From: Bacteroidota bacterium | Lineage (GTDB): Bacteria > Bacteroidota > Bacteroidia > Sphingobacteriales > Sphingobacteriaceae | Assembly (NCBI GenBank): GCA_013286325.1 | Contig: JABDFZ010000004.1 | Span: 1-64,000 of the forward strand | Length of the DNA: 64,000 bases | Direction: 5' to 3' | Shown here: piece by piece, positions 7,790 to 16,900 of the stretch | How positions within the stretch are numbered: position 1 is the first letter of the stretch | Layout of the letters: each line of letters starts with the position of its first letter | Notes under the pieces: model-generated | The model's database searches: none | Seen by the model: the letters and a program-made list of their open reading frames with translations, nothing else | Told to the model about the DNA's origin: nothing | Position numbers and translations under genes: made by a program

Positions 7790-8722
7790 ATGAACCAAGA
7801 CATGAAATATAAAAAAATAGTTCTTGCTGGTGGTAATGGTTACCTCGGCAACGTGCTGGCTAACTATTATAAAGATAAGACCGAAGAGATTGTGATATTA
7901 AGCAGGCGTGAAAAACAGACTGAACATAATATTAGGACGGTGACCTGGGATGGCAAAACCCGCGGCAAATGGACTGCGGAACTGGTGAATGCCGATATGC
8001 TGATAAACCTTTCCGGTAAAAATGTAAACTGCCGCTATACTGATAAAAACAAAGCGGAGATCATTGTATCAAGGGTATTGCCAACAGAATTATTAGGCAT
8101 AGTGATACAGGATCTGTATGAGCCGCCAAAGCTTTGGATCAACATAACATCAGCAACCATATACAGGCATGCAGAAGACCGTCCGCAGGATGAAGAAACG
8201 GGTGAAATTGGAAGCGGATTTTCTATAGATGTTTGCAATGCCTGGGAAACTGCTTTTAATAAATACGAAACTCCCAAAACTCGGAAAGTTACTTTACGAA
8301 TGGGCATTGTGCTTGGCAGGGAGGGTAGCGTTTTTCCGCGGTTACTTAACCTGGTAAAAATGGGAATAGGCGGAATGCAAGGCAATGGAGAACAATATGT
8401 ATCATGGGTGCATGAGCACGATGCAGCCCGCAGCACCGAGTGGTTTGCAGATAACCCGGAACTACAGGGTATATTTAATTGTACTGCTCCTATCCCCATA
8501 AAAAATGCGGAATTGATGCACATTATCCGCAAAGCTTATGGCACACCTATTGGCTTACCTGCACCTGAATGGCTACTGGAAATGGGTGCCATAATGATAG
8601 GTACCGAAACAGAATTGATATTAAAAAGCCGCTGGGTACTGCCAAAACGTTTGCTGGATAGTGGGTTTGAGTTCCGTTACAGGAATGCTGAAGATGCGGT
8701 GAAGGAAATACTTAAAAGATAA
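7790..8722 (+). CDS. TIGR01777-family NAD(P)-dependent epimerase/oxidoreductase
   Basis: 310-residue atypical short-chain dehydrogenase (SDR39U1 type). A Rossmann motif GGNGYLG lies near residue 15. LINLSGKNVNCRYT and the NITSATIYRHAED segment follow. The C-terminal DUF1731 region reads LPAPEWLLEMGAIMIGTETELILKSRWVLPKRLLDSGFEFRY, shown here only by its pattern PxWLLxxGxxxxxxxxELxLxSRxVLPKRLL. The substrate is not known for the family. Start at 7790, or at the second Met (7802), which would leave MKYKKIVLAGG. Confidence 0.85.
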   Translation: MNQDMKYKKIVLAGGNGYLGNVLANYYKDKTEEIVILSRREKQTEHNIRTVTWDGKTRGKWTAELVNADMLINLSGKNVNCRYTDKNKAEIIVSRVLPTELLGIVIQDLYEPPKLWINITSATIYRHAEDRPQDEETGEIGSGFSIDVCNAWETAFNKYETPKTRKVTLRMGIVLGREGSVFPRLLNLVKMGIGGMQGNGEQYVSWVHEHDAARSTEWFADNPELQGIFNCTAPIPIKNAELMHIIRKAYGTPIGLPAPEWLLEMGAIMIGTETELILKSRWVLPKRLLDSGFEFRYRNAEDAVKEILKR

Positions 8723-8859
8723 CTTCATTTGCATAAGAAAGCGGAAACAATCCTTAAGTGTCAGGAATATATTAAGTATCGTTAGCTGTAAATTTTTATT
8801 GTTTGTGTAAATTATATACTTTTATGCAGACTTTATCTATTTAAACAAAGGCAGCGGTG

Positions 8860-10245
8860 ATGGGTGATAAATTGAAGGAGATAGCTGATCTTAAGGAGAA
8901 ACTTGCTCAAGCAAAAAACCGGTATGATGCATTGGTTGAGCATGCTGCAGATGGTATATACATACTGGATCCTGATTACCGTTTCACCGAAGTAAATACT
9001 GGTATGTGCCTGATGCTGGGCTACACCCGCGAACAACTGCTAGGCAGGAAAATTAATGAGTTTCTTGATCCCGAACAGCTAAAGACCAACCCCATTGAAA
9101 CTGCTGCAACAGCTATGCATCAGGCAGTAGTAAAAGAGAGAAGATATATCAAAAAAGACGGATCGGTGCTTGATGTTGAAATAAATATCAGGATGTATGC
9201 CGATGAACGGTCGCTGGTTATTGCACGGGATATAAGCGCCCGGAAAAAGATGGAGGCCGAGCTACGGTTAGCGGAATTAAAATTCAGGACTATTGCCGAG
9301 CGCTCTATGGTGGGCATCTATATTGTACAGGATAGTCAATTGGTATATGTTAATCCCAGGTTTGCCGCGATTTTTGGATATCAACCCAAAGAAATGATCG
9401 ATACCCTTATAGCTATTGACTTGTTTCATGATGATTATAAGGAAATGGTTAAGGAGTGGGTACGATCCCGGCTGGAGGGAGAAATAGAAAGCGTACAATA
9501 TGAGGCTATGTGCCTGCGTAAAGATGGCAGCCTTATATGGGCCGAGTTTTATGGAAACAGGACGCTCATAGGGAATGTGCCGAGCATAATCGGCTCGATG
9601 ATTGACATTACCGACCGTAAAAAAGGAGAAGAGATATTACGGATGGCGGAAGCTAACTGGCAAACTATTTTAAATACAACTGATACTGCCTATGTTCTAT
9701 TTGATATCGACTTTAGAGCACTGGCCTTTAACCAAACAGCAGCTGCATTTATAAACACCTATCATCACCATGACCCGAAAGTGGGAGATGAGTTAATGAA
9801 TTATTTACCAAAGGAAAGGTATGCCCGTTTTAAAGAAATAGCTAAAAAAGCATTAGCAGGCGAGAGTACAAGCTATGAAACAAATTATCTCCATGTTAAT
9901 GGGAATGTTTTTTACTTTATCGTACGGTTGTTTCCGCTAACGGATACCCATGGAAAAATATTGGGCATGGTACTCGCTTTGGACGATATAACTGAGAGAA
10001 AAAATGATGAATACCGGCTTAGAGATGCTTACGACCGCATACAAACCCAACTTAGCCTGATAAAAGACGTAGCCTGGAAGCAATCGCACCTGATACGCAG
10101 TCCCCTGGCCAATTTAATAGGATTAGTGAGCCTATTGCAGGATGATCCCAATGAAGCCGGTGTTTTGGAACATATAAAAACAGAACTGGGCAGACTTGAC
10201 CGTATTATTATTGATATGGCTGGAGATGCAGCCATATCTACATAA
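8860..10245 (+). CDS. Multi-PAS sensor protein with HisKA-like end, no ATPase domain
   Basis: 461 residues with no membrane segment. A short coiled coil (LKEIADLKEKLAQAKNRYDAL) leads into three PAS/PAC domains, at about residues 25-140, 145-260 and 265-385. Each PAS is followed by a typical linker (ISARKKMEAEL, ITDRKKGEEIL, ITERKNDEYRL). The tail holds a histidine-kinase-like phosphoacceptor helix, WKQSHLIRSPLANLIGLVSLL, but the protein stops about 45 residues later with no HATPase domain. It may be a dimerising sensor, a phosphoacceptor used in trans, or a truncated kinase. The ATG at 8860 is preferred over the in-frame GTG at 8857. Confidence 0.8.
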   Translation: MGDKLKEIADLKEKLAQAKNRYDALVEHAADGIYILDPDYRFTEVNTGMCLMLGYTREQLLGRKINEFLDPEQLKTNPIETAATAMHQAVVKERRYIKKDGSVLDVEINIRMYADERSLVIARDISARKKMEAELRLAELKFRTIAERSMVGIYIVQDSQLVYVNPRFAAIFGYQPKEMIDTLIAIDLFHDDYKEMVKEWVRSRLEGEIESVQYEAMCLRKDGSLIWAEFYGNRTLIGNVPSIIGSMIDITDRKKGEEILRMAEANWQTILNTTDTAYVLFDIDFRALAFNQTAAAFINTYHHHDPKVGDELMNYLPKERYARFKEIAKKALAGESTSYETNYLHVNGNVFYFIVRLFPLTDTHGKILGMVLALDDITERKNDEYRLRDAYDRIQTQLSLIKDVAWKQSHLIRSPLANLIGLVSLLQDDPNEAGVLEHIKTELGRLDRIIIDMAGDAAIST

Positions 10246-10312
10246 TTTCATCATGCTAAATTAGGGTAAACACAGTACGCCAGCTAACAGCACAGAATGG
10301 TTTTAGAGCTTA

Positions 10313-11533
10313 TTAAAGTGTGACATTATCACAAGCTATTATCTGTACTGGTTCTGATTCTTTTGCCTCCGAGATATTTTTTTCTATCGATTCTTGTCTC
10401 CTGGTTAGTGTAATAAAGCTCATTCCAAGCGCGAGTAAGAGCAGTGGTACAGTCATCCATATCACCTCGTGGATGCCGTAATGGGCAATAACGAAACCTC
10501 CTAACAAGGTGCCAAGGGTAATCCCTGCATTAAAAAATGATGGCAGCAGGCTATTCACAAAGTCGAGAGCTGTATCGTGTATGCCGTTAATAATATGAAG
10601 GTTGGCTACCAAAAAACCGCCGGTATGTATAAAACCCCATACCGAAAGAATGGCCACCATTGGGTAAAACACGCCTCCGAATTTATAAGCCAGCAAATGC
10701 ATAATAACCAGTGCCAGCAAAAACACCCGGCTGGTTATCGGTATATTCTTGCTGAGCGCAATACCAGTGACCCAATTGCCTAATATGCCTGTGCCGCCAA
10801 AAACCAGCAGCATTACGCTTATTTGCGCACCGCTCATATGCGAAACTTTATTCATGTATTCGGCCAGGTAGCCATAGGTGGCAAACATGCCGGCCAGTAT
10901 TATGGTGGATGTTAATAGTTTGATCCATAACTGCAAGCTGCCCAATATTTTTACCTCGCTTTTAGGACTTGCCTGTTTTTCGTCGACCGGCATTGAGGGT
11001 ACAAAAAGTGCCAGCGCGCCAAAGGCTAGCAGGTTTATTAAGGCCGAGAGTATGAAAGATGCCCTCCAGTTAAACAGATCCGCCATATAGGTAATCAACG
11101 GTACGCCCAATACAGTGGCTATACTGAGACCTGCCATTACAATAGCAATGGCTTTTGGCGCATCTTTTGGGCCTGCCTGTTTTGAGGCAGTTGTCATGGA
11201 TACGGCCCAAAATACCGGGTGTAAAAACGCCGGTAAAATGCGGGCTATCATAAGCATAGTAAAGCTGGTAGCTGCTGCCGAAAGCAGGTTGGATATAACA
11301 AATATAGCCAGCACCATACACATAATGGTTTTGCGGTTCACCCTTGCGGTAAGCATATTGGTAAAGGGGCCTGCCACTGCTACGGTTAAGGCAAAGCCAC
11401 TTAACAGCCAGCCGGCAATATCAACTGAGACATGAAATTCCTTCACCAATGCCGGCAGGATCCCGATAACTCCAAACTCGGTTGTTATGATGCCAAATGC
11501 TCCGAGAGCCATAATATAGATAGACTTTTTCAT
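10313..11533 (-). CDS. MFS transporter, DHA1-type drug/sugar exporter
   Basis: 406 residues with about 12 membrane helices. The start IYIMALGAFGIITTEFGVIGILPAL and the segment VAVAGPFTNMLTARVNRKTIM, which sits where MFS motif A is expected, place it in the DHA1 group with YdhP/AraJ/NepI-like exporters. It lies downstream of the ArsR-family regulator on the same strand, 75 bases away, with its own palindrome in the gap. The pair looks like a regulator-controlled efflux unit; the substrate is unknown. Confidence 0.85.
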   Translation of the reverse strand: MKKSIYIMALGAFGIITTEFGVIGILPALVKEFHVSVDIAGWLLSGFALTVAVAGPFTNMLTARVNRKTIMCMVLAIFVISNLLSAAATSFTMLMIARILPAFLHPVFWAVSMTTASKQAGPKDAPKAIAIVMAGLSIATVLGVPLITYMADLFNWRASFILSALINLLAFGALALFVPSMPVDEKQASPKSEVKILGSLQLWIKLLTSTIILAGMFATYGYLAEYMNKVSHMSGAQISVMLLVFGGTGILGNWVTGIALSKNIPITSRVFLLALVIMHLLAYKFGGVFYPMVAILSVWGFIHTGGFLVANLHIINGIHDTALDFVNSLLPSFFNAGITLGTLLGGFVIAHYGIHEVIWMTVPLLLLALGMSFITLTRRQESIEKNISEAKESEPVQIIACDNVTL

Positions 11534-11542
11534 AGGTATTTA

Positions 11543-11570
11543 ATATTCAAATATTTAAATGTTTCAATAT
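11543..11570 (-). promoter_or_regulatory. Operator-like palindrome before MFS gene
   Basis: The two 14-base halves, ATATTCAAATATTT and AAATGTTTCAATAT, match as inverted repeats at 12 of 14 positions. It lies 10 bases upstream of the MFS ATG. The nine-base core AAATGTTTC recurs upstream of the ArsR gene (11963-11971), supporting one binding protein for both sites. Confidence 0.6.
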
Positions 11571-11608
11571 ATACAAGCAAAACAATGCTTCTCTTTTCTA
11601 AAAAGGAA

Positions 11609-11887
11609 CTAATCTTTTAATGTGTTCAAACTGGAAATATACTCGTCAAGTACTTGGTGGTTGAGTACATATTTAAGGTTGCGGCCTTCTTTTTGTGGCA
11701 ACAGCAATTCTGCATCAACCAATTGTTTCAGGTGATGCGAAATAGAAGGCTGTGTTAAATCGAGCAGGTCATTTACCTCTGCGCAATAGAGGCAGTCTTT
11801 CTTTTTTTTAAACTGTTGTAAAATAGCTATCCGGCTGGCATCGCTCAGCGCGCGGGATATTTTTTCTATTTTTTTGTTGTCCATCAT
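11609..11887 (-). CDS. ArsR/SmtB-family transcriptional regulator
   Basis: 92-residue winged-helix repressor. The recognition region LLDLTQPSISHHLKQLVDAELLLPQKEG aligns with the SQPKISRHL helix of ArsR. A CLYC pair precedes it, close to but not exactly on the ELCVCD metal site of ArsR, so metal or thiol sensing is possible but unproven. It probably represses itself and the downstream MFS exporter through the two AAATGTTTC sites. Confidence 0.88.
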   Translation of the reverse strand: MMDNKKIEKISRALSDASRIAILQQFKKKKDCLYCAEVNDLLDLTQPSISHHLKQLVDAELLLPQKEGRNLKYVLNHQVLDEYISSLNTLKD

Positions 11888-11931
11888 TCCAAAATCATCA
11901 CAATACTCAGGTCATGAGTTTTTTGTCAGGA

Positions 11932-11975
11932 CAAATATATGCACTAAAATATTAATACATCGAAATGTTTCTATT
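11932..11975 (-). promoter_or_regulatory. Promoter and operator of the ArsR-MFS unit
   Basis: On the minus strand TATATTTG (11939-11932) fits the -7 box. The -33 region falls on ACAT-CGAA-ATGT and the AAATGTTTC core shared with the MFS upstream site. A repressor bound here would cover the -33 region. Confidence 0.5.
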
Positions 11976-12078
11976 TGTTATGTAAAATAATAGAAATACA
12001 CCGCCAAAGCTTTAAAAAATGTTCGAATATTAACCGCTCAATTTCACACTTAAATGATATTTTTCGGGTTAAATTCCC

Positions 12079-12086
12079 TATTTTTG
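12079..12086 (+). promoter_or_regulatory. -7 box of the ileS operon
   Basis: TATTTTTG matches TAnnTTTG, with a T-rich stretch about 20 bases upstream. The predicted start near 12093 favours the ATG at 12118 over the TTG at 12100. Confidence 0.5.
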
Positions 12087-12117
12087 CAGCCTCTAAAATT
12101 TGAGGTGTAATTTACTG

Positions 12118-15100
12118 ATGTACAAAGAATATAAGCAATTAAACTTATCGCAGACAGGCAAGGATGTACTTGATTTCTGGAAGCAGAACAACATCTTTGA
12201 AAAAAGCATCAGCAGTCGCCCGGCCACAAACCCATATACGTTTTATGAGGGGCCGCCGTCTGCCAATGGTATGCCCGGCATTCACCATGTGATGGCGCGT
12301 GCCATAAAAGATATTTTTTGCCGTTACAAAACTTTAAAAGGTTACCAGGTAAAACGCAAAGGCGGCTGGGATACTCACGGCTTGCCTATTGAGCTGGCTG
12401 TTGAAAAAGCTTTAGGCATAACCAAAGACGATATTGGCAAAAAGATTTCGGTTAAGGATTATAACGATGCCTGCCGCAAAGAGGTAATGCGCTATACTGA
12501 TATCTGGAACGACCTTACCGAAAAAATGGGTTATTGGGTCGATCTGGAAAATCCGTATATCACCTACAAAAACGAATATATTGAGTCGCTTTGGTGGATA
12601 CTGAAGCAACTTTACGATAAGGACCTTTTATATAAAGGTTATACCGTACAACCTTATTCGCCAAAATCAGGTACGGGTTTGAGCTCGCATGAGCTTAATC
12701 AGCCGGGCACCTATAAAATGGTGAAGGATACGAGTATTACTGCCCAGTTTAAAGTTAAAAGAGATCAGGATTCGGAATTTTTATTTGAAAATATCAATAC
12801 CAGCCTTTACATATTAGCATGGACAACTACTCCATGGACGCTTCCTGCAAACTGTGCCCTGGCAGTTGGCGAGAAGATTGACTATGTAAAGATCAGCACT
12901 TTTAACCCTTATACTTATGAGCCGGTTACAGTAATACTGGCAAAAGACCTGGTGGGCAAGCATTTTAAAGCCGAAGGTGAGAATGCTTCGTTTGCTGACT
13001 ATAAGGGTGGAGACAAAATTATCCCCTGGCAATTAAAAGGTACTTATAAAGGCGTTGAGTTAGTAGGCTTGCATTATGAGCAATTAATGCCTTATGTAAC
13101 CAATGCCGACCTTGAAAAGAATGCATTCCGTGTTATACCTGCCGATTTTGTTACTACTGATGACGGTACCGGTATAGTACACACCGCTTCTGTTTTTGGC
13201 GCGGATGACTTCAGGGCCTGTAAAGAACAGGGCGTGCCATCGGTAATGGTGAAGGATGAATTTGGTAAGGATGTGCCTTTGGTAAATAAGCAGGGCCGTT
13301 TTGTTGATGAGGTAACCGATTTTGCAGGCCGTTACGTTAAGGAAGAATATTACAGCAAAGAAGAACGCGAAGTAGCTGATTTTAAGCCGACCGATGTATT
13401 GATATCGATAAAGCTTAAAACGGAGAACAAAGCCTTCGACGTAAAAAAATACGAACATAGCTACCCGCACTCGTGGCGGAGCGATGAGCCCATTTTATAT
13501 TACCCGCTCGATAGCTGGTTTATCCGTACCACCGCAGTAAAAGATAAACTGGTTGAGTTGAATAAAACGATCAACTGGAAACCGGAATCGACCGGGACAG
13601 GCCGTTTTGGCAACTGGCTGGAAAATTTGGTTGACTGGAACCTTTCGCGCTCGCGCTACTGGGGAACTCCGCTGCCAATATGGAGAGCGAATTGGGCTGA
13701 AGTCGGAAAAGATAAAATCGATTTATGTATCGGCAGTACTGAAGAATTGTTAAATGTTGGAGATGGATTTGAATCCCGTTATTTTCATTTAGAAAAAATC
13801 AGCGAAGATATTAAAAATCACACCGAAGATTTCTTTAATAAATACAATTCTTTTTTCGGTAACAATGACACATGGTCTTTTGGCGGTGATGCTGATAAGG
13901 CAGAGATTCCAGAGCAGATTTCGATTGAAGATTCTTTTAGACAGCAAATTATAACTGCTGCTGTAGCGAATAGATTTACGTTATTCGAGTTGCAAATGGT
14001 GCTCGGAAATATGTATCATTCGCAGACATTTGAAAAATTCGTTGATAAGTACTCTGATAAACTTGAAGAGTATTATTCAAACAATGAAGTTGACCTTCAT
14101 CGACCGTACGTTGATAATATCGTCATAATTAAACGTAAAGACGCTGATAGTCGGATTTTTTATTTCCGAGAGCCCGACCTGATTGACGTTTGGTTTGATA
14201 GCGGCGCCATGCCTTATGCACAGTGGCATTTTCCGTTCGAAAATAAGGAAGAATTTGAAAATGCGTATCCTGCCGATTTCATAGCCGAAGGCGTTGACCA
14301 AACCCGTGGCTGGTTCTTTACCCTGCATGCCATAGCAGTAATGCTTAGTGAAGTAAGCGATGAGGTAAAGGAGATAAATACTAAAGTTGGTAATAAAGGT
14401 GTAGCGTTTAAAAACGTAATATCGAATGGTTTGGTGCTGGATAAAAACGGCAACAAAATGTCGAAACGGCTCGGTAACGGGGTTGACCCTTTTGCTACCA
14501 TTGAGCAGTTTGGCGCTGATGCCGCCCGCTGGTATATGATAAGCAATGCCGCGCCATGGGATAATCTTAAATTTAATGTTGAGGGGATTGATGAGGTAAG
14601 GCGTAAATTCTTTGGTACGCTGTATAATACCTATACCTTTTTTGTGATGTATGCCAACATTGATAAGTTTACTTACAGTGAGGCAGAGATAGCTTTAAAG
14701 GACAGGCCGGAAATTGATCAGTGGATTATATCGTTACTAAATACTTTGAGTAAAGAGGTTGACGGTTTTTATGCCGACTTTGAACCTACCAAAGCTGCCC
14801 GCGCCATACAGGATTTTGTGGATGCGCATTTAAGCAACTGGTATGTAAGGTTAAGCCGCCGCCGTTTCTGGAAATCTGATAATTCGGATGATAAGCTGTC
14901 AGCTTATCAAACTTTATACACCTGTTTGATAAGTATTGCCAAGCTAATGTCGCCAATTGCGCCATTCTTTGCAGAACGTTTATATACCGATTTAAACAGT
15001 ATCACTAAAAAAGAACCATTTGAATCTGTCCACCTGGCCTATTTCCCGGAATATCATAACGAACTGGTAAACGCCAAACTGGAAGAACGGATGCAAATGG

Positions 15101-15807
15101 CACAGGATATATCATCATTGGTATTATCGCTGCGTAAAAAGGTAGGGATTAACGTAAGACAGCCTTTGAGCAAGATCTTATTGCCTATACTGGATAAAAG
15201 CTTTAAGCACCAGGTAGAGCAGATAAAAGACCTGGTCTTGTCTGAAACGAACATTAAGGGAATTGAATATATTACCGATACCGCAGGTTTTATTAAAAAG
15301 AAGATAAAACCAAATTTTAAAGCACTTGGCGCTAAGGTTGGTAAGGATATGAAAATAGTTGCCGAAGCTATTGGTAACCTAACGCAAGATGATATCGCTA
15401 AACTGGAAAATGATGGCGACTTATTGCTTCCAACACAACATTTAATAAATATTACCGATGTTGAAATTATAGCGGAAGACGTTCCCGGATGGCAGGTTGC
15501 AAATTTAGGAAAACTAACGGTGGCTTTAGATGTTACCATTACCAACGAACTGAAACAGGAAGGCATTTCACGCGAGCTTATCAATCGGATCCAGAACCTG
15601 CGTAAAGGGAAAGAATTTGAAGTAACCGATAAGATAAATGTAAGGATAGCTAATCATCAGTTTATTAGGGAAGCGGTAAATAATAATTTATCCTATATTT
15701 GCGCCGAAATTTTGGCCGTGAGTGTAGTGCTTGATAATGAGCTTAATGAAGGCGAATTAGTCGAGATTGACGGAAATGAAATTTTGATTTTTATTAGTAA
15801 AATTTAA
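12118..15807 (+). CDS. ileS: Isoleucyl-tRNA synthetase with extra insertion
   Basis: 1229-residue class I synthetase that charges tRNA-Ile and edits valine. Seen in order: the HIGH-equivalent PSANGMPGIHHVMAR, GWDTHGLP, the CP1 editing region (TTDDGTGIVHTASVFGADD), DLIDVWFDSGAMPYAQ, the KMSKS loop GNKMSKRLGNG, and the anticodon-binding C-terminus. Start ATG 12118 (MYKEYKQLNL); the ORF-track TTG at 12100 is too near the promoter. Between CIGSTEEL (residue ~544) and DLHRPYVDN (~659) lie about 114 residues, where I recall roughly 40 in relatives. This stretch is strikingly AT-rich. First gene of a three-gene operon with zero-base spacing. Confidence 0.95.
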   Translation: MYKEYKQLNLSQTGKDVLDFWKQNNIFEKSISSRPATNPYTFYEGPPSANGMPGIHHVMARAIKDIFCRYKTLKGYQVKRKGGWDTHGLPIELAVEKALGITKDDIGKKISVKDYNDACRKEVMRYTDIWNDLTEKMGYWVDLENPYITYKNEYIESLWWILKQLYDKDLLYKGYTVQPYSPKSGTGLSSHELNQPGTYKMVKDTSITAQFKVKRDQDSEFLFENINTSLYILAWTTTPWTLPANCALAVGEKIDYVKISTFNPYTYEPVTVILAKDLVGKHFKAEGENASFADYKGGDKIIPWQLKGTYKGVELVGLHYEQLMPYVTNADLEKNAFRVIPADFVTTDDGTGIVHTASVFGADDFRACKEQGVPSVMVKDEFGKDVPLVNKQGRFVDEVTDFAGRYVKEEYYSKEEREVADFKPTDVLISIKLKTENKAFDVKKYEHSYPHSWRSDEPILYYPLDSWFIRTTAVKDKLVELNKTINWKPESTGTGRFGNWLENLVDWNLSRSRYWGTPLPIWRANWAEVGKDKIDLCIGSTEELLNVGDGFESRYFHLEKISEDIKNHTEDFFNKYNSFFGNNDTWSFGGDADKAEIPEQISIEDSFRQQIITAAVANRFTLFELQMVLGNMYHSQTFEKFVDKYSDKLEEYYSNNEVDLHRPYVDNIVIIKRKDADSRIFYFREPDLIDVWFDSGAMPYAQWHFPFENKEEFENAYPADFIAEGVDQTRGWFFTLHAIAVMLSEVSDEVKEINTKVGNKGVAFKNVISNGLVLDKNGNKMSKRLGNGVDPFATIEQFGADAARWYMISNAAPWDNLKFNVEGIDEVRRKFFGTLYNTYTFFVMYANIDKFTYSEAEIALKDRPEIDQWIISLLNTLSKEVDGFYADFEPTKAARAIQDFVDAHLSNWYVRLSRRRFWKSDNSDDKLSAYQTLYTCLISIAKLMSPIAPFFAERLYTDLNSITKKEPFESVHLAYFPEYHNELVNAKLEERMQMAQDISSLVLSLRKKVGINVRQPLSKILLPILDKSFKHQVEQIKDLVLSETNIKGIEYITDTAGFIKKKIKPNFKALGAKVGKDMKIVAEAIGNLTQDDIAKLENDGDLLLPTQHLINITDVEIIAEDVPGWQVANLGKLTVALDVTITNELKQEGISRELINRIQNLRKGKEFEVTDKINVRIANHQFIREAVNNNLSYICAEILAVSVVLDNELNEGELVEIDGNEILIFISKI

Positions 15808-16191
15808 ATGAAACAAGAAACTGAAAAAACAAGGTACTCCGAAACAGACCTTCAGGAGTTTAAAACCCTTTTATTGGATAAACTGCGTAGTGCAAAAGAA
15901 GAACTTAGCGCACTTGCTACATCATTAAGTTCGCCAAATGCTAACGGTACTGATGATACCGCAGGTACTTATAAAACGCTGGAAGACGGATCGGCAACAC
16001 TGGAAAAAGAACAAATAAACCAGTTAGCTGCCCGTCAGAAAAAGTTTATTGAGCAGCTTGAGGCTGCATTGGTACGTATTGAAAATAAAACTTATGGCAT
16101 TTGCCGCGAAACAGGCAAACTGATACCTAAGGAGCGCCTGCGTGCAGTGCCGCATACTACCTTAAGCATGGAAGCAAAACTTAAGCAGTAA
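15808..16191 (+). CDS. TraR/DksA-family protein with degenerate zinc finger
   Basis: 127 residues. A coiled-coil hairpin (about residues 10-100) precedes the C-terminal finger region YGICRETGKLIPKERLRAVP, where DksA would read YGxCxxCGxxIxxxRLxAxP and later CxxC. Only the first cysteine remains; the others are T, M or missing, so zinc binding is unlikely. DksA proteins bind the RNA polymerase secondary channel with ppGpp. This one keeps the hairpin shape but its function is inferred. The ATG follows the ileS stop directly. Confidence 0.85.
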   Translation: MKQETEKTRYSETDLQEFKTLLLDKLRSAKEELSALATSLSSPNANGTDDTAGTYKTLEDGSATLEKEQINQLAARQKKFIEQLEAALVRIENKTYGICRETGKLIPKERLRAVPHTTLSMEAKLKQ

Positions 16192-16797
16192 ATGAAGGCA
16201 GCTTATTTAAAACCTTTTCTTGTAGCTGCATTTATTATCCTTATCGACCAGATAATAAAGACCTGGGTAAGGACACACATGGATTTTAACTCAGAAATTC
16301 ACTTCCTGGGCGAGCATGGAATGTTGCGTTACACAGAAAATAACGGCATGGCTTTTGGCTGGGAACTGGGCGGTAAAGTAGGGAAGCTGGTGTTAACGCT
16401 GTTTCGTATTCTTGCTGTTTGCGCCATTGGTTATGGCCTTGTTTACCTTATTAAACATAAATATCATCGCGGCCTTATTATGTGCGTAGCCTTGATATTT
16501 GCCGGTGCGCTGGGTAATATCATCGATTCAACTTTTTATGGGTTATTATACCAAAACGGACATCTATTTGAAGGTCGTGTGGTTGATATGTTTTACTTCC
16601 CTTTATTTAAAGGAACTTACCCATCGTGGGTGCCTGTTTGGCATGGGCAGCGGTTTGAATTTTTCGAACCTATATTTAACCTTGCCGATGCCTCTATATC
16701 CGTTGGCGTAATTGCTATACTGCTTTTCCAGAAACGTTACTTCAAGCATGAAGTACCCGAAGCAAGCAGCCCCAATAGCGAAATGGTGGAGGAGTAA
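16192..16797 (+). CDS. lspA: Lipoprotein signal peptidase (signal peptidase II)
   Basis: 201-residue inner-membrane aspartyl protease that cleaves prolipoproteins before the lipidated cysteine. Four hydrophobic helices are visible. The catalytic aspartates are in GALGNIIDSTFYG and FNLADASISVG, and NNGMAFG and GRVVDMFYF are further family motifs. It is somewhat longer than the E. coli form (about 164) because of extra residues before and after the NIIDS helix. Its ATG abuts the stop of the DksA-like gene. Several substrates with lipoboxes lie in this window. Confidence 0.95.
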   Translation: MKAAYLKPFLVAAFIILIDQIIKTWVRTHMDFNSEIHFLGEHGMLRYTENNGMAFGWELGGKVGKLVLTLFRILAVCAIGYGLVYLIKHKYHRGLIMCVALIFAGALGNIIDSTFYGLLYQNGHLFEGRVVDMFYFPLFKGTYPSWVPVWHGQRFEFFEPIFNLADASISVGVIAILLFQKRYFKHEVPEASSPNSEMVEE

Positions 16798-16815
16798 AAT
16801 CCGGCATTTAAGAAA

Positions 16816-16850
16816 TTAAGATACAAGAGCCGGGAACCAGGAAAATAAGA
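16816..16850 (+). repeat. Dispersed repeat, CAAGAGCCGGGAACCAGGA type, copy 1
   Basis: ATTAAGATACAAGAGCCGGG and the following AACCAGGA closely match the copy at 59381-59417, which reads ATTAAGAATCAAGAGCCGAG then AACCAGGA. Both sit just after a coding region. Confidence 0.65.
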
Positions 16851-16881
16851 GTTACATCTTATCCCTGATTCCCGGCTTTTA
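16828..16881. terminator. Hairpin terminator between lspA and the Cache/P-loop gene
   Basis: AGCCGGGAA (16828-16836) pairs with TTCCCGGCT (16869-16877), with further pairing of CAGG/CCTG and AATAAGA/TCTTAT inward. TTTT follows. The genes are convergent, so it probably serves both. Confidence 0.7.
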
Positions 16882-16900
16882 ATTTTGCTTCGTTTATAAC

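Noticed and set aside
15054-15584. 176-aa minus-strand ORF over ileS
   Set aside because: Shadow of ileS codon bias; no signal, no family motif.
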